Shown piece after piece: positions 12,401 to 23,329 of a DNA stretch of 64,000 bases. The stretch is from assembly GCA_013398015.1 (NCBI GenBank), contig VZRR01010919.1, positions 810,675 through 874,674 on the forward strand, read 5' to 3'. The notes under the pieces are model-generated. The model had not been told where the DNA came from. It saw only the letters and a program-made list of their open reading frames with translations, and did not search any database. The stretch is from Oreocharis arfaki (Eukaryota; Chordata; Aves; Passeriformes; Paramythiidae). How positions within the stretch are numbered: position 1 is the stretch's first letter; each line of letters starts with the position of its first letter. A program made the translations under genes and the position numbers.

Positions 12401-14049
12401 TTTTGTATTTGTTTGGTTTTCCAGCTGATCTCACACTGTTTGAATACAGTGTTCTGTGAAACTAACAGGAGGGCTGGTTTCTAGCTTTCACTGAGCATTT
12501 ATAACCTCTCTCTCTGTAAATAGACCTTGCCGAAATGAAAAAATGCTGACAGTGGGTAGGAACTGCAGAACAGAGACTAAATAGCTGGATTCCTTTCTCA
12601 GGGCTGCTGCAGAAGTGCTGAATTATTGACCTTGGGATGTGGCTGGTCAGAATGCAGAAAGCCATATTACTGCAGAGGAAATAAATAATAATTACGTTTT
12701 TATTAGAAATGTGAGTATTTCTTGTTATTGGCTCAGTTTTGTATTGTGATCTACTGGAGGAGTTAATTTGTTTTCTGGGACAAATGAGTAACCATGTCAG
12801 CTGTGCTAAGAAAAGGAATTACTTTTGAGACCCAAAGGATTTTTGCTTTTTATACATTTTTCATATATTTGTAGCTCTGCAAACTACTATTATATAGTTA
12901 CATATCTTCTCAATTGACTATAGTACATTTCCTACCCTTTCTCTTAGATTTTAGAACAATAATCTGACCTTCTAAACACATTCCTGATACATGGCGTAGT
13001 CTTATTGTCAGGAAAAGGACTGACAAGAGGAACATTTTGTTTTCCAACCAGAATCTGAGAAGTCATACCAAAACGTGGGGCAAAGAAGGACTAACTCCAA
13101 TGGGTGGGTGACTGGGGAAACTGAATCTCCTATTTGATGTACTTGTTAGATATCCTAATTAGTTAACCTTATAAAATTGTGGAAATTGGGTGCTGGGTGT
13201 GTCCCATCACCACCAGGACACCTGGAAGCTTCCAGATAAAGGTCTACTTTTTTACTTTACTATTCTAACACTGCTGCAAGAGGTTTTTTTCCTCTTTTGG
13301 ATATAGGCAACACTTTGATGAATGTGCCTGTCTGTCAGAAGTTATTCTGTGCTTCTGGTTCAACAGTTAGTAAGAGTACTTGTGTACCTGTTTCAGCTAA
13401 AATTAACTGTGCTTGTGTATGCCTTTTAAATAGTTGATCTTTGATAACTTGGCTCAGGCTGTGTCTGTGGCCTTAGAGGTGAGGATGGTAACAAGGAAAA
13501 GTTTGCTTTAAAATTCTGAGGCCCATCAGTATCACCTGATTGCACATATATGAGAAGTACAGCAGCAGGTCATAACTTTCAACATTGGCAGCAAAATGAT
13601 GCAGAAAGAAGACCAAAAAATTGTAAAAAGAAAGCCACCACAATATGGGGAAAACCCCACTCTCCTAAACACAATAGAAGAGAAGAAATGCTTGATGCCT
13701 TGGGCTAGAGAGTCAAGTAGGGTTATTAGTGCGCATCAACAGTGCAGCATCCTTTGTCCTTTTAATTCAAGAAACTTAAACAGAGTGTGCTGCATGGTCA
13801 ACAAGGATTACTCATCCTAGCTCCTAGAAAAGAAAAATCTCCGGGGATCCTTTGGAGCTAAATGGAGGGTGATTTTTGTAATAAGAGACAGGAATGTAGA
13901 AGCTGGTAAGAAAAATTTTGGTGTTGGGAGTTTTGTGGTCTAACTTTGTGTTTGTAAAATATGTTGTATCTATGTCAGATTAAATTCTTGTCCAGATAGT
14001 ATTTAAACTGTTAAAATCTTAAGTCTCGAGTCATGCTGACTACATTTAG
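9440..14049. other. unassigned stretch upstream of the candidate exon
   Basis: No transposon was recognised. The longest frame is 133 codons on the minus strand (11282-11683), overlapping a 90-codon minus frame at 11595-11867. Neither shows a known domain, and I treat them as chance. A weak exon-like segment at 11654-11751 is described under findings. Confidence 0.45.
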
Positions 14050-14165
14050 AACGCGTTCATGCTCCAGATCAAGGACATCCTGATATTAAAACAGATGCTT
14101 TTGCCAGTGTATTTAAACATCAATTCATTCAAGCTTATCCCATGTATGATGATGAGTTGCCTCAG
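14050..14165 (+). CDS. candidate internal coding exon, 116 nt, unidentified gene
   Basis: Seen: after an AG at 14048-14049 the sequence is open in one frame for 38 codons plus two leading bases, and ends in CAG followed by GTTGGT at 14166. An in-frame TGA lies just upstream at 14037-14039, so the open frame begins close to the splice-like AG. The predicted peptide includes VHAPDQGHPDIKTDAF and, later, FIQAYPMYDDELPQ. It has the balanced composition and alternating hydrophobic pattern of a folded protein, and its third codon positions are mostly A or T like the neighbourhood. Inferred: an internal exon that takes one base from the upstream exon and ends in phase 0. Weak points: the pyrimidine tract before the AG is poor and the donor lacks the usual purine at +3. 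I do not recognise the protein. An old processed fragment is the main alternative. Confidence 0.45.
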
Positions 14166-14670
14166 GTTGGTTTTTTCCATTATATTTTTTCCGTGCTGCA
14201 GTGCTTTACTCTTGCAGAGTGCCTGTTTCTGAACGAGATCTCCGCAATTTTACACTTTCCTACATAGCAAAGCACTCTTACTCAAACATTAAAAATTGCA
14301 AATAATCTCCTTGTTGAATGACTGTGTGTGTGAAAGCTGTCCTTTTTCTCTCAAACATGTCAGTCTGGCTATGAAAAAGAGAGTTACTCTCTTTTTGGCA
14401 CTTGATGATGATTAACAAAGGATGTCTGAAAAACTTCCCTTCTTCACTTCAGCTTCTCACTTCAATCACTGCTGACTATGAAGTTATTGACCTTTTGTAC
14501 TTGGCAGCGCCCAAACACAGGAGTTAACAAAAAAGCAAGGAAGTAGAGCTTCCTTGAACAAAAAAAATGAATACTGTTTTTGTGTTTCAACAACTCATTA
14601 CAAGTTGTGGACTGTATTTATTAGAAATAAATTATTTAATCTTAGAGATAATAATAAACTAATAATAAAC
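14166..14670. other. unassigned stretch after the candidate exon
   Basis: This would be the start of the downstream intron if the exon call is right. The exon's frame stays open for about 33 codons past the donor, so the donor position is not forced by a stop codon. No repeat was recognised until the CR1 tail. Confidence 0.4.
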
Positions 14671-14836
14671 TTCCCCAGGAGAGTAGTCACAGCACCAAGC
14701 CTGAGTTCAAGAAGCATTTGGAAATGCTCTCAGGCTCATGGTGTGACTCTCAGGGCTGTCCAGTGGAGGGCTAAGAGTTGGACCCGATGATCCTTGTGGG
14801 TCCCTTCCAACTCAGCAGATTCTGTGATTATGTTAA
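14671..14836 (+). mobile_element. CR1 LINE 3'-end fragment
   Basis: About 165 bp of CR1 3' sequence: the TTCCCCAGGAGAGTAGTCAC block matching the end of the ORF2 region, a GCTCTCAGGCTCATGGTGTG block, GATGATCCTTGTGGGTCCC, then CAACTCAGCAGATTCTGTGA. It resembles the tail at 1.6 kb closely enough to be the same subfamily. A 78-codon open frame starting upstream runs through it and is not a gene. Confidence 0.88.
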
Positions 14837-14839
14837 ATT

Positions 14840-17810
14840 TGTAAATTATTGTCAGTAACTGCAATAGTTTTGCAGTCTAGTTTCAATTTATGTGATCGAA
14901 GATGAGTCAAAATATGAATGCAACTCCGTAGACACATGTTTTACTTAATACTTTCCTTTAACAAAGCTGCTTTCACTGACCTGCTGTGAAATTTTGGACA
15001 AATCACTATACTCATACCGTATTTGATTTTAACTTGATATCTGAAATTTAGGGATCATTTTTCCTTTTTTAAAATCTTTTCCAGAATGCTCAAGAAATCC
15101 TTGAAGTAAAAAGCATACATCTCAGTTACTAGTGGTTTCCCAGTCCTGTTCTTCCTAGTCTTTCAACATAGGTTAAGTCAATCCAGTGAATTGTAATGGG
15201 TCTTTTACTTCCTTGTTTGCTGATTTGATTAAAAGAATGGGGATGGAATTACAAGGAAAGGTGTTTGCAATCTAAATTGTTGAAGTGTTTTCTTAATATA
15301 AGACCTGTAGAAGATGAGGTACCTTGTGGCTGTATACTCACAGATGAAATATGGAGAATCCAAAGGCATAAAGGAGCTGATAGGAACTTCTGTTTCAGTC
15401 TGCTTATTTTGAATGTAACTGCTTTATTTCAGTTGTTTTAAGGTTGAATGTTGCTCATCTTGTAAAATGAAAAATGAGGTTCTCTAATCTTAAATGCTAT
15501 AACTATTAGTATGATACTAATGATTTGTAGTAGATATTACTACAGTGAAATATTTACAGTAGCTGAAAATCTCAACTAGGTTATAGGGTATTTACCAGGT
15601 GGATTTTGTGAAAAAGAAGACCAAGGATGTCTTTGGGAAGACTTAATTTGACTTAATGAAGTCTCTGAGGACTTAATTTGTTGGAATGTTGACAGTGATA
15701 GTCTGAAGATCAGATTCAGATGTTTGTGTTGTCTGCCATCAAGGGCGTGGTCACTATGCATGACTATCACTGCCAAATGTCCAAATTTCACCAAAATAGG
15801 CATTAAAAAAAAAGAATTGCAGCTACGTAGAGATGACAGAGAATTTATGGCAATAAAAATGGTAGTGATATTAGGCATACTTTGCAATATAAAAATTTAA
15901 ATCTCTCTTGTAATCATGAGAAACACTGCTTAAATCGTGCAAACAGATATATAGTTCTTGCACTCTAGCATTTCTGCATGTTGCTCGTTGTCCTGTTCCT
16001 TTGCCTGCCTTCAGTCACGGCAGTGCCTATTTTGAGGAAGGTATTAACCAACTGTCAAATAATCATAGTCCTGGTTGGATAAAGGAGGGACAAGCAGAAT
16101 AGTTAAAAGGAGCCATTACTGTGTTATATCCATATTACATGGTGAGCAGCTGGTAATGTTATTAGTCATTCCTTTTTTTGCTTTTATGAAATATTGAGCA
16201 GATTCAGTCACCCAGAAAATAAACACTTAGAGAACCTGGGGCTTTCATGGACCCAGTCTATTCTAATATGTTGTCTCTATAGCTTTGTCAGTAAAAGTGG
16301 AGCAGAAGCCTTGTAAAGACCCACCCTTCTAGTGACTTTGTAAAAGAACTTATATATATAACAGAGATTTAAAGAAAAAAAAAAAAAGGAAAGAAAGATG
16401 CAAGTCCTTTTAGAGCTTCTTCATCTATCTTTAAGCAGAGAAGGGGTCATGTGCCATAGTGATTTTATTTATTGAAGTACTGGTCTTTGTTCTAATTTGG
16501 ATTTATTTGTATTTGCTTATGAGCAAAGGCTGATTCTCCCACTTTAACTCTCTCACTTGAAATATGAGGAAGAGTAACTGCAGTCTGTGCTAAGTTAAAT
16601 TATATTCATGTAAAACTTCAATTAAATGATTGGTTTGTGGTTGGGAAGGTCTCACACTGATAAAGTTGGTGGTAAAATTTATCCCTGATTTTGAATGAAC
16701 TGTAAAATTCTAATATGTATACAATGCTTTTATAATTAAGAAAGTATAAGATACAAGAAAAATTATATAGCAGGTCCAGAACAGTGTTCTATCTTTTTTT
16801 TTCTCATGACATGTCTAGGACAACAAAGAAAATAAAAACTTCTATTAAGACGCTTTTTTTCTTTTGTTGTTAGTTTTCCATCACCTAGATTAGCAAAACT
16901 ACTGAGGTAGTAACTATATTTGGGTAATGGCTCAGACAGCTGACACTGTTGAAAAGTGCTGGTGTCTCACATTTTTTTTTCTGCCATTGACTGTGACTAA
17001 AACTCTGTCTCATAATGAAGTGAATAAGCAGCAAAAATTTGTATGATTTATTCTAGGCATTCAATATACCCCAGCATGTCACTGTTCCTTCCTACGGAAC
17101 AGTAGGTCAGCTCAAAGTCTGGATGAAACAATTTATGCTGTAGATGAGGAAAATATATGAGCATGAAACATTCAGAGACTCTGTACACTTTGCGCTTTCA
17201 GCTGCCCATGGGATTCAAATGCCCATTACCACAAGAAATATGTCAATCCTGGTTTGCTTTGTATTTCCTGTTGTACTTATCATAGAATCAAAACTGTTTG
17301 CCTACCCAACCTGTTCTGGTAGAATTTTCTTTTTAATTAATTGGTTGCAGCATAAATTTTGTCATCAGCCTTCTTCACTTCTGTTACGGAGCACTTACTA
17401 AAACTCAGACTCTTTGGCATTTTTGGCTTTCAGTGTATGAAATTCATTACACTGACATTTAATCATGTCAAGATTTCCACACCAATTCTTCTAATGCGAG
17501 TAGACTAGCATTAGAGCAGAGGTGCACTCTGCAATTTGGTTTGCAAATGAAGTAGTGGAAAGGTCTGATGAATCAGAGTCCTTAAGCACAGAGTTAATTT
17601 GAGCTGATGCCCTCTTGACATCAGAAGGAGCACACCCTTCTAAAAAATGTCTCATGAGGTCAATAAAAAACATTAAGTGTTGGCCTTTTGTGCATCACTT
17701 TCTGATTAGAGCTTTGGAAGACTGGTGTGTGATTACCAAGTTAAAGGAGCTCCACTGCTCCCACTTACATTTAGAACTGAAAATCTTTCAAGATCACATA
17801 AGCTATTACG
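14840..17810. other. unassigned stretch
   Basis: No gene or transposon was recognised. An A-rich run lies at about 16374-16400 and T runs at 16793-16802 and 16852-16863. The part from about 17470 to 17810 borders the retroviral remnant. It has a 60-codon minus-strand frame but no motif that lets me extend the retrovirus into it. Confidence 0.4.
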
Positions 17811-17811
17811 A

Positions 17812-18310
17812 ACGTGAACCTGCTAGAGGAACCAAGGAGTGAGTATAATGGATGGGAAATGATAAAACACCCTCCAATATCCTAGAATTCCCATTAATTG
17901 TTGTAACTCCTTTCTTGAATAGGGCATTTACATCTCTTTGATTTTTCATAAGGTATCTGAAGGAATCGCTGCACTGCCTGCTATCCACCAAGTACCCAAA
18001 AATATTGCTTTACTTGGTCTGTGACAATTTCTGGCTGGAATCTCAATTTCTGCTTTATTGAGCACTTTCCATGCTACTCCTTCTGCTTTCCCCACCTTCT
18101 CAGGAGAAGTTCCTGCAATCCAAGTATCACTGGTATATTGGTACAGTTTCGTATCTTGGGGGAGTGAGACTGTAAAAATTCAGCAAGTGCAGTGTGGGTG
18201 GTGGTGGGTGAATGTTTATACCATTAGGAGAATCTGTTAAGAATATAGTATTCTTTCTCGAGCAAATTTCTCTTTATCCTACTCCTTCAAGGGATCCATG
18301 AAGAACATAA
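17812..18310 (-). pseudogene. ERV reverse transcriptase remnant
   Basis: Minus-strand blocks in RT order: a FMDPLKE run at about 18282-18306 (palm start), then a region near 18121-18145 encoding YQYTSDTW where the catalytic Y-x-D-D box is expected. One catalytic Asp is lost there. After this come VGKAEGVAWKVLNKAEIEIP at about 18030-18095, LGTWWIAGSAAI at about 17965-18000, and the thumb-domain block ELQQLMGILGYW at about 17875-17910. Stops interrupt between blocks. The order and spacing match one collinear RT from palm to thumb. RNase H and integrase were not recognised downstream. Confidence 0.72.
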
Positions 18311-18779
18311 CTTTTGTACTGGACCCCACCCATCCAGGAGTGTGCAGCTGCTTGCAAGATGGATGTTACGTTTGCAATGTTTGGTACAGCAGCTGTTAGC
18401 AGGGCTGTATTGTCAATTGCTCAGTGCCACCTCTGGTGACCAAACTGGCCAGACAGGTGAGAAAATGCGGAGTGGTTCTGGAGATGATTGTCTTTTCTCC
18501 ACACCAGCTGTGATTTCAGAAATTCTATTTCATGCCACAACAGAGATTGGATACTGTGACATGTCAGTAATTTTTGTGTCAGGTGTTGCAGGGGCTGTGT
18601 GTAGTCACCATAGAGCAGATTCCCTGTTTCTGTCTGAGCCGAAGGAACATGCACTGTCTGTAACCACGTGCCTGGTTTGTCCATTTAAAACATCGAAACC
18701 TAAAATATTTTCGTGATGGCCTTTAATTGTGAAGTGAGCAATTGCCATGTGGCTCTCATTAGGGAGCCGTAAACTGCCC

Positions 18780-18990
18780 TCGGCAATTTAACACACAACA
18801 CTTGTGAGGTTCACACTGCTCCCCTCAACTGTTTGCCATATGGCTCTCCTGCTTCTTGCCATCTCGTGTTACCATTGAAATCTGTGCTCCTGTATTTATT
18901 AAAAATGTTGCCGGTTGTCTCTGAGGACTAACTGGAGTTAAAATGTATGGGCCATCATCACCTATCCACTGATCAACCTCCACATTCTGC
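18780..18990 (-). pseudogene. ERV aspartic protease remnant
   Basis: The minus strand at 18885-18896 encodes N-T-G-A in the context LINTGAQIS. This is the retroviral protease active-site motif with the catalytic Asp replaced by Asn. It is preceded by a PVSPQRQPATF-like lead-in, and stop codons follow within about 30 codons. The motif's position between the gag-like and RT-like blocks supports the call. The missing catalytic residue and the stops make it inactive. Confidence 0.6.
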
Positions 18991-18999
18991 ACAATCAGG

Positions 19000-19872
19000 C
19001 CCAATTACCCATTCTCTCAGTGGCCTGCAATTTCTCCCTAAATGGGAGGAAAGGGTTGCCTCCCTTTTTAGGGAGTTGAAATATGCTTCTTCCTTTCACT
19101 GTTATCTTTTTTCTGGAATGCTTCATTCAGACTCAATGTGATGCCAGTCGGCTGACCTTAAATTGAGGCTATAGGAACGCCTAGGAATGCTCTGGGAATC
19201 CAACCATAATTCATTTCTCTGTTGAGATTCTGTTCAAGGGTTCTTACCTTTTTTATCTTTGCTCTAGTTTTTCTTCCCTCTTTTACTGGTCTGTCTTTGT
19301 GATCTCCTCCCTTAGGGGCTTTGTTTTTCAGCTGGTGCATTATCCCAGCCCATTTCACAGCTGTACTTAGTGATGCCTCGCATTAATTCCACCCATTTAG
19401 GGAGTTGTTCTTATTACATTCATTATCTTTTTCTATCTCATCCCATTTGGCAGATAGATAAGGTTTAAGCATTGTCATGGCTCCTCTAATCAGTGGTTTT
19501 AACATTGTGAAATCTACTGTGGCAGACAGTGGGACATCATGTGGTCCTTATTTGTTCATGGTTGTGTGCACATGGTTTTTGTGATAGCTCTAGAGAGCTC
19601 ACTTAGAGATTTAATGGGGATTATGGAGGGTTCACCTTGCTCCATGGTATCTAACCCTCCAGCCCAGTAAGCTACTTGTCTGGTGATAGAATGGGGGAGT
19701 TCGTTCCATTGGGTCCTAAATTTAAGAAAGCTCCTGGATCCCAACAACCATTTGCTCTCAACATGATTCTGTCACCATCACTTAGACATACTTGCTGCAA
19801 GTATTCAATTTGTTTCACCAAGGATTCTGCTCTATCTCCCTTGCAAATTTGTCAACTGCAGTGGATCCCATG
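19000..19872 (-). pseudogene. ERV gag remnant
   Basis: Minus-strand frames here include a 63-codon piece (19556-19747, with FRTQWNELPHSITRQVAYW), a run with MLKPYLSAKWDEIEKDNE near 19420-19480, and a 66-codon basic piece (19158-19358) with many Lys and Arg residues. The hydrophilic, tryptophan-containing runs followed by a basic stretch upstream of a protease motif fit the C-terminal part of a retroviral Gag. The zinc-knuckle cysteines expected just before the protease are not intact. The pieces are in different frames or separated by stops, so no functional product is possible. Confidence 0.55.
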
Positions 19873-19874
19873 TT

Positions 19875-21290
19875 TGTTTACGTGTTAGATAAACAAATGA
19901 AATGAGAACTGTTTCCTCATGTACTCTACTTTTTTAAATACAGTGCAAAATGTATGGATAGGGCACCTGAAATAGCAAGAAACTGAAAATGTCACAAAAG
20001 GTAACTTAAAACGGAAAAAAAAAATCTGTATTGTTCAGTATCTGTTTTTTTCTCTGTTGCTATTCATAAAGGCAGTAATGGGAATCGATGCAGCTTTTTC
20101 TCATTTATTGATGGTGACTTTCCAATTCATTCAATGTTGCTCATTTTCTTCTCAATTTCCTGACAATTTTTTTCCTTTGCCAATTCCCCTCTTTTGTTTT
20201 AATTTGATGTGGAATATATACATATATATATATATATAAAAAATGTATATGTGTATATATATGGATTGCTTCAGTTGTATCCAGATTTGAAATTCAATGT
20301 GATCTGGGAACTTACTGCTTTTGAGCATCTGTCTGATGGTGAGTTGGATGGTGTTCTCTCTCACACTCCACCATTACACAGGAAGGCAACATTTAGTGAT
20401 ATGTCCAGTCTGAAACAGCTGTGTGCGATTGTGCAGACAGCCAGTTCAGTGAGATTTGAAAATGTCTGCTAACATGCTATTGTGTTCCACTCGTATTAAA
20501 ATGTTTTCCATTAGCATATAATGTTAAGGTTTGTAGTACAAGGGCAAGGGCACAAATGTAACGAGTTTCATTTGTGTCCTGTCCACTGCGCTAACATTCT
20601 CTTAGAGAAATGAACCTCCCATCTGAGTTTAGTCTATGCTGCATGCTGTGGTGGTGAACATGAAAAAACAAACCACACAAAAGTCAGATACTGGATGCTG
20701 CAGACCCAGCATAAGGAAAGAATTCTTTTCTAGGTACTCTCTCTGATGATGATTACCAGCCCTCCTGGATACTTGATTTGGATAAGTCCCATGTGTGTAT
20801 GTAGCTTAGACATGTGTAGCCGCCTAGATAAGCTTGTTAGAGCAACAAGAGTTCTTATCACAAAGATCTCTTCTATCTACTTATACAATGTTATATATAA
20901 ATTCATAAATCTTCATTTTGAAATAATAGAATTTTCTTGCTGCTGTCATTACTCTATTTGGAAACCTTTCCCCGAATTTCTTGTAAAGATGCATTTATAG
21001 CTGGTTTATTACCATTTAATCTTGTGCTGATATTGCCCCATTTAGCTCTCTCTAATAATTTTAGCCATTTTAGCAGGTCTTCCAATGAAAATTCACTCAA
21101 ACTAGTTGTCCAGAACCATACAAAATATTTCTGATTAGGCCTTTTGCTTCCTCTCACAACAGATGTCTTTTGCCACGCATTTGTGAATTCATTAGCCACT
21201 TCATAACTTCAGTGATCACTGTTCATAGTCATCTTCCAGTGGCCTGAATCTACTTTTCCTACTATTAATTTGTATCTCATTCTATCAGTT
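19875..21290. other. unassigned stretch with a TA-rich microsatellite
   Basis: The only clear structure is the dinucleotide repeat at about 20215-20265. An 81-codon minus-strand frame (20954-21199) lies just beyond the old LINE on its C-terminal side. I could not match it to the post-RT part of a LINE, so it stays unassigned. Confidence 0.4.
20213..20265. repeat. (TA)n/(TATG)n microsatellite
   Basis: Alternating AT and GT/AC steps: a TATATACATATATATATATA run, an A run, then a TATATGTGTATATATAT run. Overlapping ORFs on both strands coding Ile/Tyr/His repeats are produced by this tract. Confidence 0.9.
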
Positions 21291-21299
21291 AAATCATTA

Positions 21300-22750
21300 G
21301 TAATTTAATGCTTTTATAAGATGTTCTAGTCTTTGTAATAATGATAATCCTGTGCAACTTTATATCATCAGCTAATTTCGTCTATACTTTTCCTGAAGAT
21401 CTTTTAGGAACTTATTACACAGGACTGATAAGACACCTAGTAAACTATCCTCATTCCTTGTCGACCTAGTCAGTATAAGCTGTTGTTGATCTCTCTAGCC
21501 ACATCTTTAGCTGCTTTAGAAATTATTTGTACCTGGCTTCTCCACCTTTAGCAAACTTTCTCTGCAGGGAGAATGAGTCAAATGCCTTATTTAAATATCT
21601 GATAAATAATATTCTTCTGTCTAATAAAGCAGATAACTTTTGAAAAGAGATATTGTATTGGTTTGAGATGATCTACTCTTGATAAAGCCACATTATTATT
21701 TATACTGCCTTTCATTTATGTTTCTGCCTTTAACTCTTCCTTCAAATGCTATGCTGGGTATTTTTTGTAAATCAGTTTATTAAGTCTATTAAGCCTAGTG
21801 GTTCCAGAAGTTGTCTTTGTTCATGTTCTTTTGAATTTAGTTCTACCTTTACTGTTCTCATAAGATACTGCACCCAAAAATTCTAGCCATTCGAGTGTCA
21901 ATTTCATTTGACAGTTTCACATTTCTATATTCCAATGTGAACTATCCAGACTCCCTTATTTTTGCTTTATGAGGTATTAAGGATGTTAACATTTATTTCT
22001 CCCTCAGGTGTCATAATTTCTTATGCACTACCTTCATTTTTTCTCCTTACTCCACTAATGTCCTCATCATTAACTTTATAGAAAATGGAGACAATATATG
22101 CATTTAATATGTGGATCAGAACTGTAATCATATCAGAGTAATGTTAATCTCTAATAAAACTCTGTTTATTAATAAATTCTGTATTTGCACATTGTAACAT
22201 TTTTTGTTCCCCGTGCTCCTTTATTGTAAAGAATTTGTGCTGACTGTTTTAATGGTAAATGAAGTCTTGCTCCAAAAATTTAGCTATTTTCCTCTTTTCT
22301 ATATCCTGTAACTTCTGAGAAACAGTGCTCTCTCTTTGTTCTTGGTAGATTTGCATGTGTACAAAAGCAGCTAATTTACTGAAGGAAGCCTCATAAGCTT
22401 TTTCTATTAGCTTCTTCTGTTTTTCCTTCCTTGCAATTTAAACCCTAAGTAGTGCCTGCCTTTTGATTTAAAGTAATTCCTTACTTTCTGTATTTTAAAA
22501 GCTTTGCATTCCTAGTTCACTGTGTATGCTTTCAGTAGTTTCTTTCTAAAATCCCAAACATTAGTCATAGGCAGGCCTGTTGTGTGTCTTGCAGTCTGAT
22601 AAAGACTGATTCAGTTTATGATCACTATAGCTGAGATTATTTTCTATGAAAAGCTGTTCTGTAAGACCTTGATTCTTGCTAAACCCATGTCCAAAGCAGC
22701 ATTAATTTTCATTGGTTCACTGGATATTTATTAAAGAAATCTGTCTTACA
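21300..22750 (-). pseudogene. ancient CR1-like LINE ORF2 remnant (endonuclease to RT)
   Basis: Three motifs of a non-LTR retrotransposon ORF2 appear in order on the minus strand. The endonuclease SDH is at 22618-22626 in the context NNLSYSDHKLNQ. An RT block with KAFDS is at 21574-21588 in the context RYLNKAFDSFS. The RT catalytic A-D-D is at 21364-21372 in the context LADDIKLHR. SDH to ADD spans about 1.26 kb, close to the spacing I expect in an intact CR1-type ORF2, while KAFD to ADD is shorter than usual and suggests a deletion. Between SDH and KAFD there is a long charged linker with many Lys and Glu residues. Many stops and frameshifts show great age. It could instead be an L2- or L3-type LINE; I cannot separate these by eye. 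Confidence 0.62.
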
Positions 22751-23306
22751 GCAGGTTCAAGACTACCTAAGCCTTCAGTTCTTAATGATGGCATTTATAT
22801 TGCATCCAAGTTTGGGTGATTAGTTTCCCAAGCTCTCACAATCACTACTCTTTATTTCTTAATCTTATAGAGATTTCTCTTCGTATTCCATCCCAAGCTT
22901 AGTATTTCTGTGGCAGTACTCAAAAGCTTTCTCTTCTGGTGCTTTTCAAATTTTATCCTAAAGAGATCGTGTTTTTTCACTACAGGATTAGTTTTCAACC
23001 CATGGTCCACAGACCCAGGGAATTCCAGCATCTATGTCTTTAGGATGAGTAGAGGGTAATTAGGAAGGCAAGTTTAGCATCAATAGGCTTAAATACCTAA
23101 ATTCTCCCTCGACAGCTTCATGCTGTTCTCATACATTTCTATAACAATGCAGAGCTGCCCAATCACTTCCAGTCTTATTTCTGTCCTTGGGTAATTGAAA
23201 GATTTAGCTCTTTTACCCAAATCACAAGTAATTTTTCTGCCTGTTTCCATTCCTGCAATATCTAGTTACCTTTTATGCTTGATGCTAGGCTTGCGAGAGC
23301 ACGTTG

Positions 23307-23329
23307 AACGTGTTTTGCTAAAACACGTT
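23307..23329. repeat. 10-bp perfect inverted repeat, 3-nt loop
   Basis: AACGTGTTTT at 23307-23316 is followed by GCT and then AAAACACGTT at 23320-23329. The two arms are exact reverse complements. An extra ACGTT lies just upstream at 23301. No gene is adjacent. Confidence 0.85.

Larger units (their letters stand above)
17812..19872 (-). mobile_element. internal fragment of an endogenous retrovirus, gag-pro-pol order, degraded
   Basis: Read on the minus strand from 19872 down to 17812, remnants occur in retroviral order: a gag-like region, an aspartic protease active-site remnant and several reverse transcriptase blocks. Stops and frameshifts interrupt all of them. The gene order and the RT thumb block look most like the ERV-L class, but that class call is inference. 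No flanking LTRs were recognised on either side, so the ends are ragged and the true element may be longer. The solo LTR at 25.6 kb is on the opposite strand and is not part of this copy. Confidence 0.75.

Noticed and set aside
16374..16400. A-rich run as a possible retrocopy tail
   Set aside because: No AATAAA or ATTAAA lies at the proper distance and no flanking duplication is visible.
20954..21199. 81-codon minus-strand frame next to the old LINE, considered as its ORF2 C-terminus
   Set aside because: The expected post-RT block of CR1-type LINEs is not recognisable in it, so I left it outside the LINE.
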